Below, one piece after another: positions 36,840-46,795 of a stretch of DNA of 64,000 nucleotides. The stretch comes from Roseiarcus sp963770275 (GTDB lineage Bacteria > Pseudomonadota > Alphaproteobacteria > Rhizobiales > Beijerinckiaceae), in the NCBI GenBank assembly GCA_963770275.1, contig CAVYPD010000047.1, forward strand, positions 1 through 64,000. Direction: 5' to 3'. The position numbers and the translations under genes are program-made. Positions within the stretch are counted from its first letter, which is position 1. Each line of letters starts with the position of its first letter. Under the pieces are notes generated by a model. It was not told the origin of the DNA. It did no database searches and saw only the letters and a list, made by a program, of their open reading frames with translations.

Positions 36840-37350
36840 TCGAGCGGCTCAAGCGCTCGCCGAAATACCGGCCGCAACGTCTGTAATGCAGCGCGCAGAC
36901 CGGCGGCGACAAATCTGACTCTTATGGCGTAGCTGGGGATCGCCGCCTGGCTTTAGCTTGTCGCGGCGACCTGAAGCGACGCCGCATGACGCGCGCGCTC
37001 GCGACGACAAATCATTGCGGATAATCCGAAATCAGGCTAAGCTCGCCGTATGACCACCCTCGCCCTTTCGCATGCCAAGACCGCTGGCTCCCGTCGTTAC
37101 GGCGCCAACACCAGCGGCAAAAGCGCCCGGAAAAATGTTTTCCGATTTATCTCGCGTAACCCATTGAAAAGTCTCGTTTCGGACGAGAAAATCCAAGGAA
37201 ATCCAAACTAATTCAATAGCTCAAAATCGGGGTTTTCGCAGCGAAAGGGCTAGGCGCCAAGAAAACCCAAACCAGAGTGGCGGATTCGCTGCCGCGAAGG
37301 CAGGCAAATCCTCCTCACTCAAAAACGGAGCCGCCTCCGGCATCATCTCC
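36840..37350. other. gene-free stretch
   Basis: No open frame with support on either strand, and no clear promoter or terminator recognised. Confidence 0.4.
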
Positions 37351-37702
37351 CTAGTAATAATGATGATGGTGATGGTAGTGGTGATGATAATAATGGTGAT
37401 GGTGATGATGATGGTAATGGTGATGGTGATGGTGATGGTAGTGATGATGGTGATGGTGGTGATGATAATATTCGGCTACGACCAGCGGCTTCTCTTCAGT
37501 CGCAGCAGTATTGCTGCTGCGCTCGTCCTCGGCGCGGAGAACCTTCTCGGCGTTCGGAATGGGATCCAACAACTCGGCGAATGACCGGGCCGGCTGCAAG
37601 ACGTTGACCTCGTCGACCGGAGGCGCAGCGGATGCCTGAGATCCGCCGAGGAGAGCGAGCGCCGAGGCGCCACCCAAGCAGTCCCATGATGGTCTTGTCC
37701 AA
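37351..37702 (-). CDS. secreted His/Tyr-repeat protein, frameshifted in signal peptide
   Basis: The start TTG 37702 (DKTIMGLLG, preceded by GGGAAGGA) and the frame from 37767 join in a signal peptide (ASALALLGGSQASAA) if one G is removed from GGGT at about 37660-37690. The mature part has a short acidic segment and then, from about residue 78 to the end, blocks of His broken by Tyr (six blocks of three to eight His). At DNA level this is a CAT/CAC microsatellite at 37351-37475. Such a tract should bind Zn, Ni, Cu or Co outside the cytoplasm. The corrected length is about 116 residues. No domain family is recognisable. Confidence 0.6.
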
Positions 37703-37877
37703 GACGTATCCTTCCCTGCTTGAGGAACCGCGGACACATAACGAACATGTAGTGCAAAGAGTTCCAACTTGAAGCGCGATGAACGGCGCCTGCCCTCCTT
37801 ACGCGGCGCCCGTCGTGTTTGGCCGGATTGATCCGAGTGTCGTAACGGCGAGCTTCTTGGGCCGCTCGGTCCCGGGT

Positions 37878-40216
37878 CTACTCGCGCGCCACTCGGGCCG
37901 ACACCGGCGGCGGCGCCAGCTTCTCGTCGGCGAAACGCTGGCGATAGACGCCCAGGTTCTCGCTGACCCTCTCGACATAGTCGCGCGTCTCGTCGAACGG
38001 AATGCGCTCGATCCAGTCAACGAGATCGACCGCTCCGTCACGCGGATCGCCATGCGCCGCGATCCATTGCGCGACCCGACCTGGACCAGCGTTGTATGCG
38101 GCGAAGGCGAGTTCGCGTGAGCCGCGTTGGTCTTCGATCAATTGGCCCAGGAGCGCCGCGCCGAGCTGGGTGTTGAAAGCAGGGTCGACGATAAGGCGGG
38201 CATAGTCGAAGTCGACGCCAGCGCGCCGTGCAGTCACGACCGCGGTCGACGGCAGCATCTGCATGAGACCCTTCGCGCCAGCCCCCGACGACGCATGCCA
38301 GATGAATTCGCTTTCCTGCCGTGCGACCGCGTAGACGGTGGCCAGGTCTGCGGAGCGAGGCAGCGGAAGGAAGGCCGGCATGCCCACGGCCGGAAACGCC
38401 ATTGCTTCAAGTGGGTGGCCTCGCATGACGGCGATCTTGGCGAATTGCACCTGGGTCCCAGCTTCCTCGTGGCGCTTCACAACTTCCGCCATGAGCGGCG
38501 AGCTGCGACTCATCGCGCCATTGCCGCGCGGCGTCGAAAGCGAGCGCCGCCGCCACATCGTCGAGTCCGTCGGCATAGAGCGCCTCGACGGCACGGACCG
38601 CCTCGTCCCGCCGCTCGCCTGCGGCCGCGGCTGCCGGAGCGCGGAAGGCGAGACGAGTCTCACCGAGACGCTGCGCGGCGAGCTGGCCGTAATAGGCAAT
38701 CGGTACGGCGGCGGCTCGCGCGTAGAACGTCTTGGCCGTCTCGGAGTCGCCCATAGCCTCGGCGGCTCGCCCCTGCCAATACGCGGCGCGAGCAACGGAC
38801 AGGGGATTTTCGGCTGCGTTGGCGGCGCGCGCGAAGCGCTTAGCGGCCGAAGGAGCGTCGTTCAGAAAACGCAAGGCGATCCAACCGGCGTGGAAGGCGG
38901 CGTCCACCTGAGCTTCAGACGAGTCGGGTCGGACCGTCTGGTCGCAGACTTCAAACGCAAGTCGCGGCTCGTCGAGGTCGAGCAGCGTGCGGGCGACCAT
39001 CTTCCGCTCGCTCCACCACCGATCCGGACTAACGAGCGCGGCGCGATCGTGCGGCGCGAGGCTAAGCAGGACCGCCGCCTCGTAGACCCGCCCGGCGCGG
39101 CGAGCGTACTGGATCCTGGAAAACAGGAGGCCCGGATCGTTGCGCAACGCCGGGGGAACCGCCTTGACGAGCCCGGGGCTCATGGGCGCGCGGGCCGCCC
39201 CGATGCGGGCCTGGGCGAGGGCTAAGACGTCGGGGCCGGCAAGCGCCGCGGCGCGGGCGCCAGCGCTGAGGTAGCCTGCATAGAGCAGGCGGTCGGCCCG
39301 ATAAACGTGGTCCGCCTTCGTGAGCGAAGAGCCGAATTCTCGCAAGACCACGCTCTCAGACAGCGCGTCGAGATTGCCGTCGCGCCATAAAGCGCGAATG
39401 GTTTGCGACGCCTCCTCAGGGCGGCCCATCGCCTGCGCCGCTCGCGCCGCGGCGATCTTGCCCGCGCTCGACTGCGGTCGGTCGTTGGCGAAAAATGCGG
39501 CGACCTGTTCCGGCGCCTGCGGATGCGCCGCCAGTTCGGCTTCCTCCAGCTCGCGAATCCACGCCCGGCTTGGCCAGCCGGGATGCGCCTTAAGGAAGGT
39601 GGCGAGCGAGTCGAAGGACGGGGTGCGCATCGGCGCGCAACGACGTCCATTCGAGCGCCGAACGCTCGTCCGCGTCGGTGGCCGCCGATGCGAGCGCCAT
39701 GAGCCCCGCCGCGTCGCCCTTCCTGTAGAGGATTACGGCCTGAGGACTTCGCGGCGGCGGCAAGGCGGGGTCAGCCGCAGGCTCCGGCGGCGCGGGAGGC
39801 GGCGCGGAGGGTTCCAGAGCGGCCGTCTCCGCGGGCGGCGTGACCGCCGACGGCGCCCCAAGCGCGGGCGCCGCGCCTTCAAGGCTGGCGTAGGCGAATT
39901 GGACCTTGGCCTCCTTGTCGCTCCGCACAGCCTCGGTTGAGGGGGCGGTGACACGGCTTGTGGAAGGGAGATCACGCCCGGCCGCTTCAGGGCTGGTGGA
40001 GGGCGCGGAGGCGGTGTCCAGCGGCGGTGTTGGGTACAGGGACTTCGGGCCGCTGGTTATACTTGCGGTCTCGGGCGGCGCGCCGTCCACGCGGGAAACG
40101 AGCGCGCGATCGAGCGTCGCGACTTCGGGCTGCGGAGAATGCCCATGAGGCGTCCACGCAACCACGCAAGCGGCGCCCGCAACCACTAGAAGCGGGGCGA
40201 ATCGCAAGATTCTCAT
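37878..40216 (-). CDS. soluble lytic murein transglycosylase (Slt70-like), two frameshifts
   Basis: The protein has an N-terminal membrane/signal segment (FAPLLVVAGAACVVAW) and a Pro/Ala-rich linker, then a long Ala-rich alpha-superhelix (PSFDSLATFLKAHPGWPSRAW onward) and the C-terminal SLT lysozyme-like domain. In that domain RQESEFIWHASSGAGAKGLMQM holds the catalytic Glu, followed by GQLIEDQRGSRELAFAAYNAGPGRV and IPFDETRDYVERV. Three frames are joined: one break at about 39620 (after LEWTSLRAD) and one at about 38490 (after DESQLAA, before MAEVVKRH). It cleaves peptidoglycan, making 1,6-anhydro ends. Divergent from dapA. Both breaks are single-base changes. Confidence 0.85.
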
Positions 40217-40380
40217 GGGTTCAGTCCTCTCGAGGGAGGATGGCCCGATCTTGGTGACCAAGATGTAAACAATGGCGCTCGGCGCTGAACCCCTTTCGCC
40301 AACAGCCCGTCGGGGCTATGTGTCCGCCGGCGCGCAGACCACGGGGATTGAGCGGGCGCGAGACGAGCCAAGCGGGAGCC

Positions 40381-41276
40381 ATGGAAAAGCGAGCGAAGTT
40401 TCACGGATCGATGACCGCGCTGGTCACCCCGTTCAAGGACGGCAAGATCGATGAGCCGGCCTATCGCGCCCTGATCGACTGGCAGATCACGTCGGGCGTG
40501 CACGGCCTCGTGCCGGTCGGAACGACCGGAGAGAGCCCGACGCTCACCCACGAGGAGCACCGCAGCGCTGTCGATATCTGCGTCGACGAAGCGCGCGGCC
40601 GGGTTCCGGTCATCGCCGGGGCAGGCTCCAACAACACCCGCGAGGCGGTTGAGCTTGCGCGTCACGCCGAGCAAAGCGGCGCGGACGCCGTTCTGGTCGT
40701 CACGCCCTATTACAACAAGCCGACGCAAGAAGGCCTCTACCAGCACTTCAAAGCCGTCAACGACGCGATTGGCATTCCGATCCTCATCTACAACATTCCC
40801 CCGCGAAGCGTCGTCGACATGTCGGTCGACACGATGAAGCGGCTGTCCGAACTGCCCAACATCGTCGGCGTCAAGGACGCGACCGGCGATGTCGGGCGCG
40901 TGTCGCGCCAGCGACACGCGATGGGATCGAGGACTTTATCCAACTTTCGGGCGAAGACATGACGGCGCTCGCGGCAATGGCCGCCGGCGGGCACGGCTGC
41001 ATTTCGGTTTCGGCGAACGTCGCGCCGGGGCTCTGCGCGGAACTGATGGAGGCAACCTTCAAGGGTGACTGGGGCCATGCGCTCAAGATCCAGGACCGCC
41101 TGACGCCGCTCCACGCCGCAATCTTCGCCGAGCCGGGAGTCAACGGGGCGAAATACGCGCTGAGCGTGATCGGCCGGATTCAGGCTGAGACCCGCTTGCC
41201 GCTAGTTCCGGTCAGCCAGGCGACCGAGGCGCTGATCCGCCGCGCCATGGTCCATGCGGGCCTGCTGAACGCTTAA
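40381..41276 (+). CDS. dapA: 4-hydroxy-tetrahydrodipicolinate synthase, frameshifted
   Basis: Condenses pyruvate and aspartate semialdehyde in lysine/diaminopimelate synthesis. GSMTALVTPFKDG, VGTTGESPTL, VTPYYNKPTQEG (catalytic Tyr) and IVGVKDATGD (Schiff-base Lys) are intact. At about 40920-40930 one base is missing, after RQRHAMG; the next frame continues EDFIQLSGEDMTALAAMAAGGHGCISVSANV to the end. The corrected length of about 298 residues fits the family (about 292). ATG 40381 is the family start; the frame is open a little further upstream. As dapA is normally essential, the break is very likely a sequencing error. Eight bases separate it from smpB. Confidence 0.93.
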
Positions 41277-41284
41277 GAGCTGAC

Positions 41285-41764
41285 ATGGCGGCCGAAAAAG
41301 AAAAACCAAACTATAAGGTCGTCGCCGACAACCGGCGCGCGCGCTACGACTATGAGATCGGCGAAACGTTCGAAGCGGGCTTGATGCTGACCGGAACGGA
41401 GGTCAAATCGCTGAGGACCGGCAAGGCGACCGTCGCCGAGAGCTACGCCGCTGTCGACCGCAGCGGCGCAATCATCCTCTACAACGCCAACATCCCCGAA
41501 TACCTGCAGGCGAACCGGTTCAATCACGAGCCGAAGCGCCCGCGCAAGCTGCTGCTGCACGCCAAGGAGATCGTTAAACTGGCGAAGGGCGTCGAGCGCG
41601 AAGGCATGACCATCGTTCCGCTCCGCATCTATTTCAACGCCAAGGGCAGAGCCAAAATCGCCATCGCGCTCGGGCGCGGCAAGAAACTGCACGACAAGCG
41701 CGACAGCGAAAAAGCGCGCGACTGGAACCGTGACAAGTCGAGGTTGATGCGCGATCGGGGATAG
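41285..41764 (+). CDS. smpB: SsrA-binding protein SmpB
   Basis: A 159-residue RNA-binding protein of trans-translation. VADNRRARYDYEI, TGTEVKSLRTGKA, PKRPRKLLLHAKEI and the basic tail KKLHDKRDSEKARDWNRDKSR, which enters the ribosomal A site, in that order identify it. Encoded directly after dapA, the usual alphaproteobacterial order. The tmRNA gene is not in this window. Confidence 0.97.
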   Translation: MAAEKEKPNYKVVADNRRARYDYEIGETFEAGLMLTGTEVKSLRTGKATVAESYAAVDRSGAIILYNANIPEYLQANRFNHEPKRPRKLLLHAKEIVKLAKGVEREGMTIVPLRIYFNAKGRAKIAIALGRGKKLHDKRDSEKARDWNRDKSRLMRDRG

Positions 41765-41815
41765 AGGCGAAAAGCGTCGCCGCACTCGGTCAGCTTTAGA
41801 CCCCGCTGGGATGAT

Positions 41816-41833
41816 CTGTGATCTCTGTCACAG
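41816..41833. promoter_or_regulatory. CRP/FNR-type palindrome upstream of the TIR-STAND operon
   Basis: CTGTGA-TCTCTG-TCACAG is a perfect inverted repeat matching the classical TGTGA-N6-TCACA site of CRP-family regulators. It is 172 bases before the TIR gene start and 52 bases after smpB. Confidence 0.55.
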
Positions 41834-42004
41834 CCCGTCCGCCAAATCCGTGCTTTGGGTCGATAGGTAGAATTCCCCTCTTGGCCGGGCCGTCCACCCC
41901 AGCCACAAGGCGCCCATTGAGCTTGACCGGAAACAAACTCAAGGGTTTAGTCGGATAATGGGCACTGCAAAGCGCGGCCTTTTCAGGGAGATGAGCGAGC
42001 TTCG

Positions 42005-43567
42005 ATGAGCGACGACGTCGTCATCTTCATGTCCTATGCTCACGATGACGACCTCATCCTGTCGCCGGATCCGGACGAACCCGGCTTCGTCAGTTTCCTC
42101 GATCAGCAGCTGCGCCTGAAGCTGCGCGATCTCGGAGCGCGGCAGGCAAAAGTCTGGCGCGACCGTCGCCGGATCAGCCAGGGCGATCAGTTCGCCGACA
42201 TCATCGACGATGGACTGAGCCAAGCCGAACTTCTCGTCGTCGTCATGTCGCCGAATTGGATGCAGCGCCCGTATTGCCGCAAGGAGTTCGAAACTTTCCT
42301 CAGCTTGCGCAAAGCCGCCGGGGTCACGAATCCAGCGACTCGAATGCTTGTCGTGGGCAAGGGCTATGTCGATCGCATCGCTCGCCCGCCTGAACTGCAA
42401 GGGCAGGAAGGATTCCTGTTCTACTCACGCGATGATGAGAACGACGTCAGCGCGATCACGCCCTTCTTCAATCGCGGCAAGTGCAACGACCGGTTCTACG
42501 CCGAACTCGACGATCTCGCGGGCGGATTGCAAAAGCGCGTAACACAGATTCTGAGCGGTGCGCCGACCCCGCCTCAGGCGATTCAGCAGACCGCGCCGAT
42601 CGTCACGCCAAACGGCCGCACCGTCTTTCTCGCCAAGCCTGCAAGCGACATGAAGGCGGCTTATGTCCGCCTCGTCACGGAGCTTCAGGGCAAGGGCTTC
42701 AATGTTGCGCCAGATCCTTCGGCAGACGCGCCAAGCGACAAGAGCGCCGAATCCTTCCTGACCGATGCGCTATCGAAGGCCGAGGTGTTCGTCCATCTCG
42801 TCGGCGACAGCGGCGGATTTGCGCCAGAAGGTCTCGGCAACATTGTGACGCTGCAATTGGCGCTTGCCCGCGCTAAAGCCGCGCAGGCTGAAGGCGCGCC
42901 TGGGCAGAAGCTCACGCGCCGCATTGTCTGGGCGCCGAAAATTCTCGACGGCGGCGGCGCAGCTCCTACGGGTCCGGCGGTCGAGCGCGATCCGCTGAAG
43001 GCGCTGGAGCGCTTCGATCAGCAGATCGCAACAGACAAGATCGATGGCGACATCTTAAGCAAGTTCATCGAATTCCTGTTCCAGTATCTCACGGAGACGG
43101 CGCCAAAGCCGGTCGTGACCGCCGCGGCCGGCAACAAGCTCGACCTCTACCTTGCCTATCATGCGGCGGATGAGGACTATGCAGGGGTGGTCGCGCAGGC
43201 TTTGCTCGAAAGCTCGGTGAAGCCGCGCATCCCTGTGGCTGACTCCGATGCGGACGCGCGCCGCTACAACAGCGACCTGCTCGCCAAGTGCGACGCCGTG
43301 ACGCTCTGCTGGGGCAACGCCTCCGAGGTTTGGGTTCGGTCGGAAGCGGACAGGCTGTCCGACTGGCAGGCGCTCGGCCGCAAGGGGCAATTCGCCTTTC
43401 GCGGCCTCATAGCCGGGCCGCCACCCGCATCGCATAAGAAGAAGAACACCCTCTCGCTCATCTTCCAGGATGGCGAGTTCGATAAAGTGATCGACCTCGT
43501 CGAGAAGGGGCCGCCGACGGCGCAATTGTTGGCGGATCTCACCTCGGCGCCAAGCCCCAAACCATGA
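42005..43567 (+). CDS. multi-TIR-domain protein
   Basis: A 520-residue soluble protein. Residues 1-180 form a TIR domain: VVIFMSYAHDDD (strand A and BB-region start), KVWRDRRRISQGDQF, ELLVVVMSPNW and PYCRKEFE, whose Glu94 is where catalytic NAD-cleaving TIR domains have their Glu. Residues about 205-310 (GRTVFLAKPASDMK ... AEVFVHLVGDSGG) look like a second, degenerate TIR/DUF4062-like unit. Residues about 378-470 (KLDLYLAYHAADEDYAG, CDAVTLCWGNASEVW) look like a third. The stop overlaps the STAND gene start (ATGA), so the two are made together. The likely role is signalling or NAD cleavage when the partner NTPase senses a trigger. Domain limits are estimated by eye. Confidence 0.85.
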   Translation: MSDDVVIFMSYAHDDDLILSPDPDEPGFVSFLDQQLRLKLRDLGARQAKVWRDRRRISQGDQFADIIDDGLSQAELLVVVMSPNWMQRPYCRKEFETFLSLRKAAGVTNPATRMLVVGKGYVDRIARPPELQGQEGFLFYSRDDENDVSAITPFFNRGKCNDRFYAELDDLAGGLQKRVTQILSGAPTPPQAIQQTAPIVTPNGRTVFLAKPASDMKAAYVRLVTELQGKGFNVAPDPSADAPSDKSAESFLTDALSKAEVFVHLVGDSGGFAPEGLGNIVTLQLALARAKAAQAEGAPGQKLTRRIVWAPKILDGGGAAPTGPAVERDPLKALERFDQQIATDKIDGDILSKFIEFLFQYLTETAPKPVVTAAAGNKLDLYLAYHAADEDYAGVVAQALLESSVKPRIPVADSDADARRYNSDLLAKCDAVTLCWGNASEVWVRSEADRLSDWQALGRKGQFAFRGLIAGPPPASHKKKNTLSLIFQDGEFDKVIDLVEKGPPTAQLLADLTSAPSPKP

Positions 43568-46500
43568 GTGCGGTCGAAATCAGCGACGCTGCGGCTCACG
43601 AGGCGACGCGTGGCCAAACGGCGCCCGCAACGGCCGCCGCGCCGGCTCCGCCGGACGACGGGACGCGGCTTTCCAAAGAGCGGCCTTTTCCTGGTCTGCG
43701 TCCTTTCTTCTTCGCCGACCGCGACTTCTTCTTTGGGCGCGAACGTCAGGCCTTTGCGCTCTACCGGCTCGTGGAGAATGGCCGCTTCATCGCCGTGATC
43801 GGCGGTTCCGGCAGCGGCAAGTCGTCGCTGGTGCTTGCGGGACTTCAGGCGCTGCTCGCCGACGAGACCGCCGACTCGGGCGGCCCGACCTGGGCGTTTC
43901 TCGACATGCGGCCTGGCGGCGCTCCGATCACGCGCCTCGCGAGCGCCCTGTCGAAACTGTCGGCGAAGGACAGCCCGGATGAGACGGCGCGACGGCGTGA
44001 CCGTATCGAATGGACGCTGCGACAGTCGAGCTTCAGCTTCGAGAGCGCGCTCGCCGAAGCGGGCGGCTTGGGTGGGCGGTCGCTCATCCTGGTCGTCGAT
44101 CAGTTCGAGGAATTGTTCCGCTTCGGCCTTGCCGGCCTCGGGTACCGACGCGGCGGCGTCGAGGAAGCGCGACGGCGAGACGAAGCGACCCAGTTCGTGC
44201 AGATCCTGCTCGACGCCGACCGCCGCCGTATCCCAAACGTGCGCGTGCTCATCACTATGCGGTCGGACTTTATCGGCGACTGCGCCTATTTCCACGGCCT
44301 GTCGGAAGCGGTGAGCGCGACGCAATACCTCGTGCCGAATCTGACCCGGAGCCAGCTCGAGGAGGCGATCCGCAACCCGATCGAAAAGGCGGGCGGGACG
44401 ATCGAACCGGAACTGGTCGAACGATTGCTCAACGATTGCGGCGACGAGCTCGATCAGCTTCCGGTGCTGCAGCATTGCCTGATGCGGCTGTGGGACCGGG
44501 CGGGGACGGAGACCCCAGCTGGAGACGCCCGCCATCTCACACGGCTGACCTATGACGCGATCGGGCGCATGACCGACGCGCTGTCGCGCCACGCCGACGA
44601 GATTTTCGCCCAATGCGCCGGCGAGGAGCTGGCGATCGAGCAGGCGTTCCGGGCGCTGTCGGAAGTCGACCGGGAAGGCCGAGCCATTCGCCGCGCGCTT
44701 CGGTTCGACAAACTGCTGGCCGAAACGGGTGTGGGCGAGTCCGACTTGCGCGCCGGGCTCGACCGGTTCCGCGCCCCGAATTGTTCGTTCCTGTTGCCCT
44801 CGCTCTCCGTTTCACCAACGCTGGCGGCAGACGAACGGATCGACATCGGGCACGAGGCGTTGCTTCGCCGCTGGAAGAAGATTGCGGGCAAGACGGAAGC
44901 GATTGACCCGAAAACCGGCCGGCCGCCGCCCGGCTGGCTCTCCGAGGAGCAGATCGACGGTCAGCGCTATCATACACTTGTGTCGCTGCTCGACGGGGCC
45001 GCCGGCGGCGAACGGGCGACCCTGGACGATCCTGAGCGCACGAAGGACTGGTGGACACATCTGCCGCGGACCGCGGCATGGGCGGATCGGTACGGCGGCA
45101 AATTTGAGCAGGTCAGGAAACTGATCGATGACGCCATTGACGCGAAGAGGCGATCCGAGACTCAATCGTCGGCTCGACCGCCGCGCTCGGCGTCGTAGCG
45201 GTCCTTGGAGCCGCCGGCTGGATGTGGATCGCCCATGAAAGAGCGCAGGAAAAGCTCGACACGAGCGCGATGAAGTCGGCGAAGTCGCTGCTTGAGGACG
45301 TGCTGAAGGCATACAACGACAAGAGCCTTGATCTCGCCGGCGCTCGAAGTCTCGCCGCCATATCGGGACAATTCCTGGATAACGTGCGCCAGTCGAGCAA
45401 GACGTCGGCGGCCGACCTCTTGTGGGGGCAGTCGCTCAACGACGAGGCCGACCTCTATGCGATCTTGGGAAACAATGTGCAGTCACTGGCGGTGGCGAAG
45501 CAGGCGAAAGACGTTGCGCAATCGCTGATGCAGTCGCGCTCGGAGGCCCAAGAGGGAATGCAACTCCTCTTCGATGCGTCGATCCGCGCCGGCAATGCTC
45601 TCTGGGCCTTTCCGGATCGGCGCAAGGAGGCAGTGCAGGAATATGACGACGCTGTGCAAATCGCCACGTCAATCGCCTCATCGAACGGCGACAAAGGGCG
45701 ACAGCGACGTCATCGACGCGCATTTGAAAATTGGCGACGTGTACAAAGACGGCGACGCCAAGCAGCATCAGCAGGCATTGGCGGAATATCAATCCGGGCT
45801 CAGGACTTGCGAGGCCGCGCTCGGTGGGCGCCCGGACGACTTCGATCTCTTACGCAACAAGGGAAAGGCGTTCTACCGGATCGCCGAATTGCTCAGGGAC
45901 GACAACGCGCTCGCCGATTCGAGAGCGTACTATCAGAAGGCGTTTGAAGTTCAGAACAGCCTGGTCTCGCGCAACGCGCGGGAGGCCGTCGCGGCGCAAC
46001 AGGCGCCGGACTCGTCGCTGAAATCGAACCTGGCTGCGACTTACGCCCACTGGGGACTTCTCGAACAGGGAGCCGGGAATCTTGAGCTTGCGCTTGAGAA
46101 ATTGCGGCAAGGCGTCGCCCTCGACGAGGAGTTGACCAAGAACGAGCCCGGCAATCCCCAGTGGCAAGAGTTTCTCACACCGAACTATCTCTATCTCGCT
46201 GAGACCCTGGAGGGGCTCAAGCGGCCGGACGAGGCGCTTACCTATTACCGGAAGCTCAACGACGCACGGAGGACGCTCGCCTATCGCGCGCCCGGGAGGT
46301 CGAAGCCGCAAAAGGATTTGGCCGAGGCGGCGAAGCTGCTCGGCGATCGCTCGACCGGCCTCGCCCAGATCGAAGCCTATCGGGAGGCCGTGCGAAGCTG
46401 GAACCGGCTGGTCGAGGACCCTCGGAACGCCAACGTCGCCGCCGACCAATACGACGTGGTCCTCGGCTTCGCTCGCGTGTTCGACGCCAAGAAAGATTGG

Positions 46501-46665
46501 CCGGACGCGCAGTCGGCCTATCGCGTGGCGATGAAAATCGCGGTTCTGAACTATGTCAAAGATCCCTCGGCCACGTCTTGGCGCGACAAGGCCGAGGAGG
46601 CCGAACGGGCCTCGGTCGTGGCCGGAAAGGCGGCCGAGACGACGGCGGCGGATACGCCCCATTAG
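43564..46665 (+). CDS. nSTAND NTPase with transmembrane segment and TPR-like C-terminus, two frameshifts
   Basis: N-terminal nSTAND1-type module: RPFPGLRPFFFADRDFFFGR, Walker A GGSGSGKSS (residues 80-88), Walker B LILVVDQFEELF (174-185), VLITMRSDF, a helical region with LPVLQHCLMRLW, and IDIGHEALLRRW. This frame stops at 45198. At about 45165 a single-base change opens a frame giving IVGSTAALGVVAVLGAAGW, a transmembrane helix, then HERAQEKLDTSAM and helical repeats. A second change (extra G in GGG at 45696-45698) leads to DVIDAHLKIGDVYKDG and TPR-like helices (LALEKLRQGVALDEEL, DEALTYYRKLNDA) to the stop 46665. The indels compensate, giving about 1033 residues. Architecture: cytoplasmic NTPase, membrane anchor, TPR sensor. 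Coupled to the TIR gene by ATGA overlap. Confidence 0.82.
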
Positions 46666-46701
46666 ACTAGAACGAGTTGCAATCGAATTGGTGCTTCCTT
46701 C

Positions 46702-46722
46702 CCTTCTCCCTGTGGGAGAAGG
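46702..46722. repeat. short palindrome between convergent genes
   Basis: CCTTCTCCC-TGT-GGGAGAAGG is a perfect 9-bp stem between the convergent STAND and metY genes. It resembles the small intergenic palindromes common in Hyphomicrobiales and could also act as a bidirectional terminator, although no long T-run follows. Confidence 0.5.
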
Positions 46723-46795
46723 TGGCAGTGATAGGACGTTCGCGCCGCCCCAGTGCGACGCTATCGCGCTCCCACGATCGCGCCAACCGCGCCGG

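Noticed and set aside
37351..37475. Regular triplet repeat considered as a CRISPR array or tandem satellite, and the plus-strand Met/Val-rich frame as a gene
   Set aside because: It has no repeat-spacer structure. It encodes the His/Tyr tract on the minus strand, and the plus-strand Met/Val frame is its antisense.
41765..42004. tmRNA (ssrA) gene next to smpB
   Set aside because: No tRNA-Ala-like ends or tag-coding frame are visible in this short gap.
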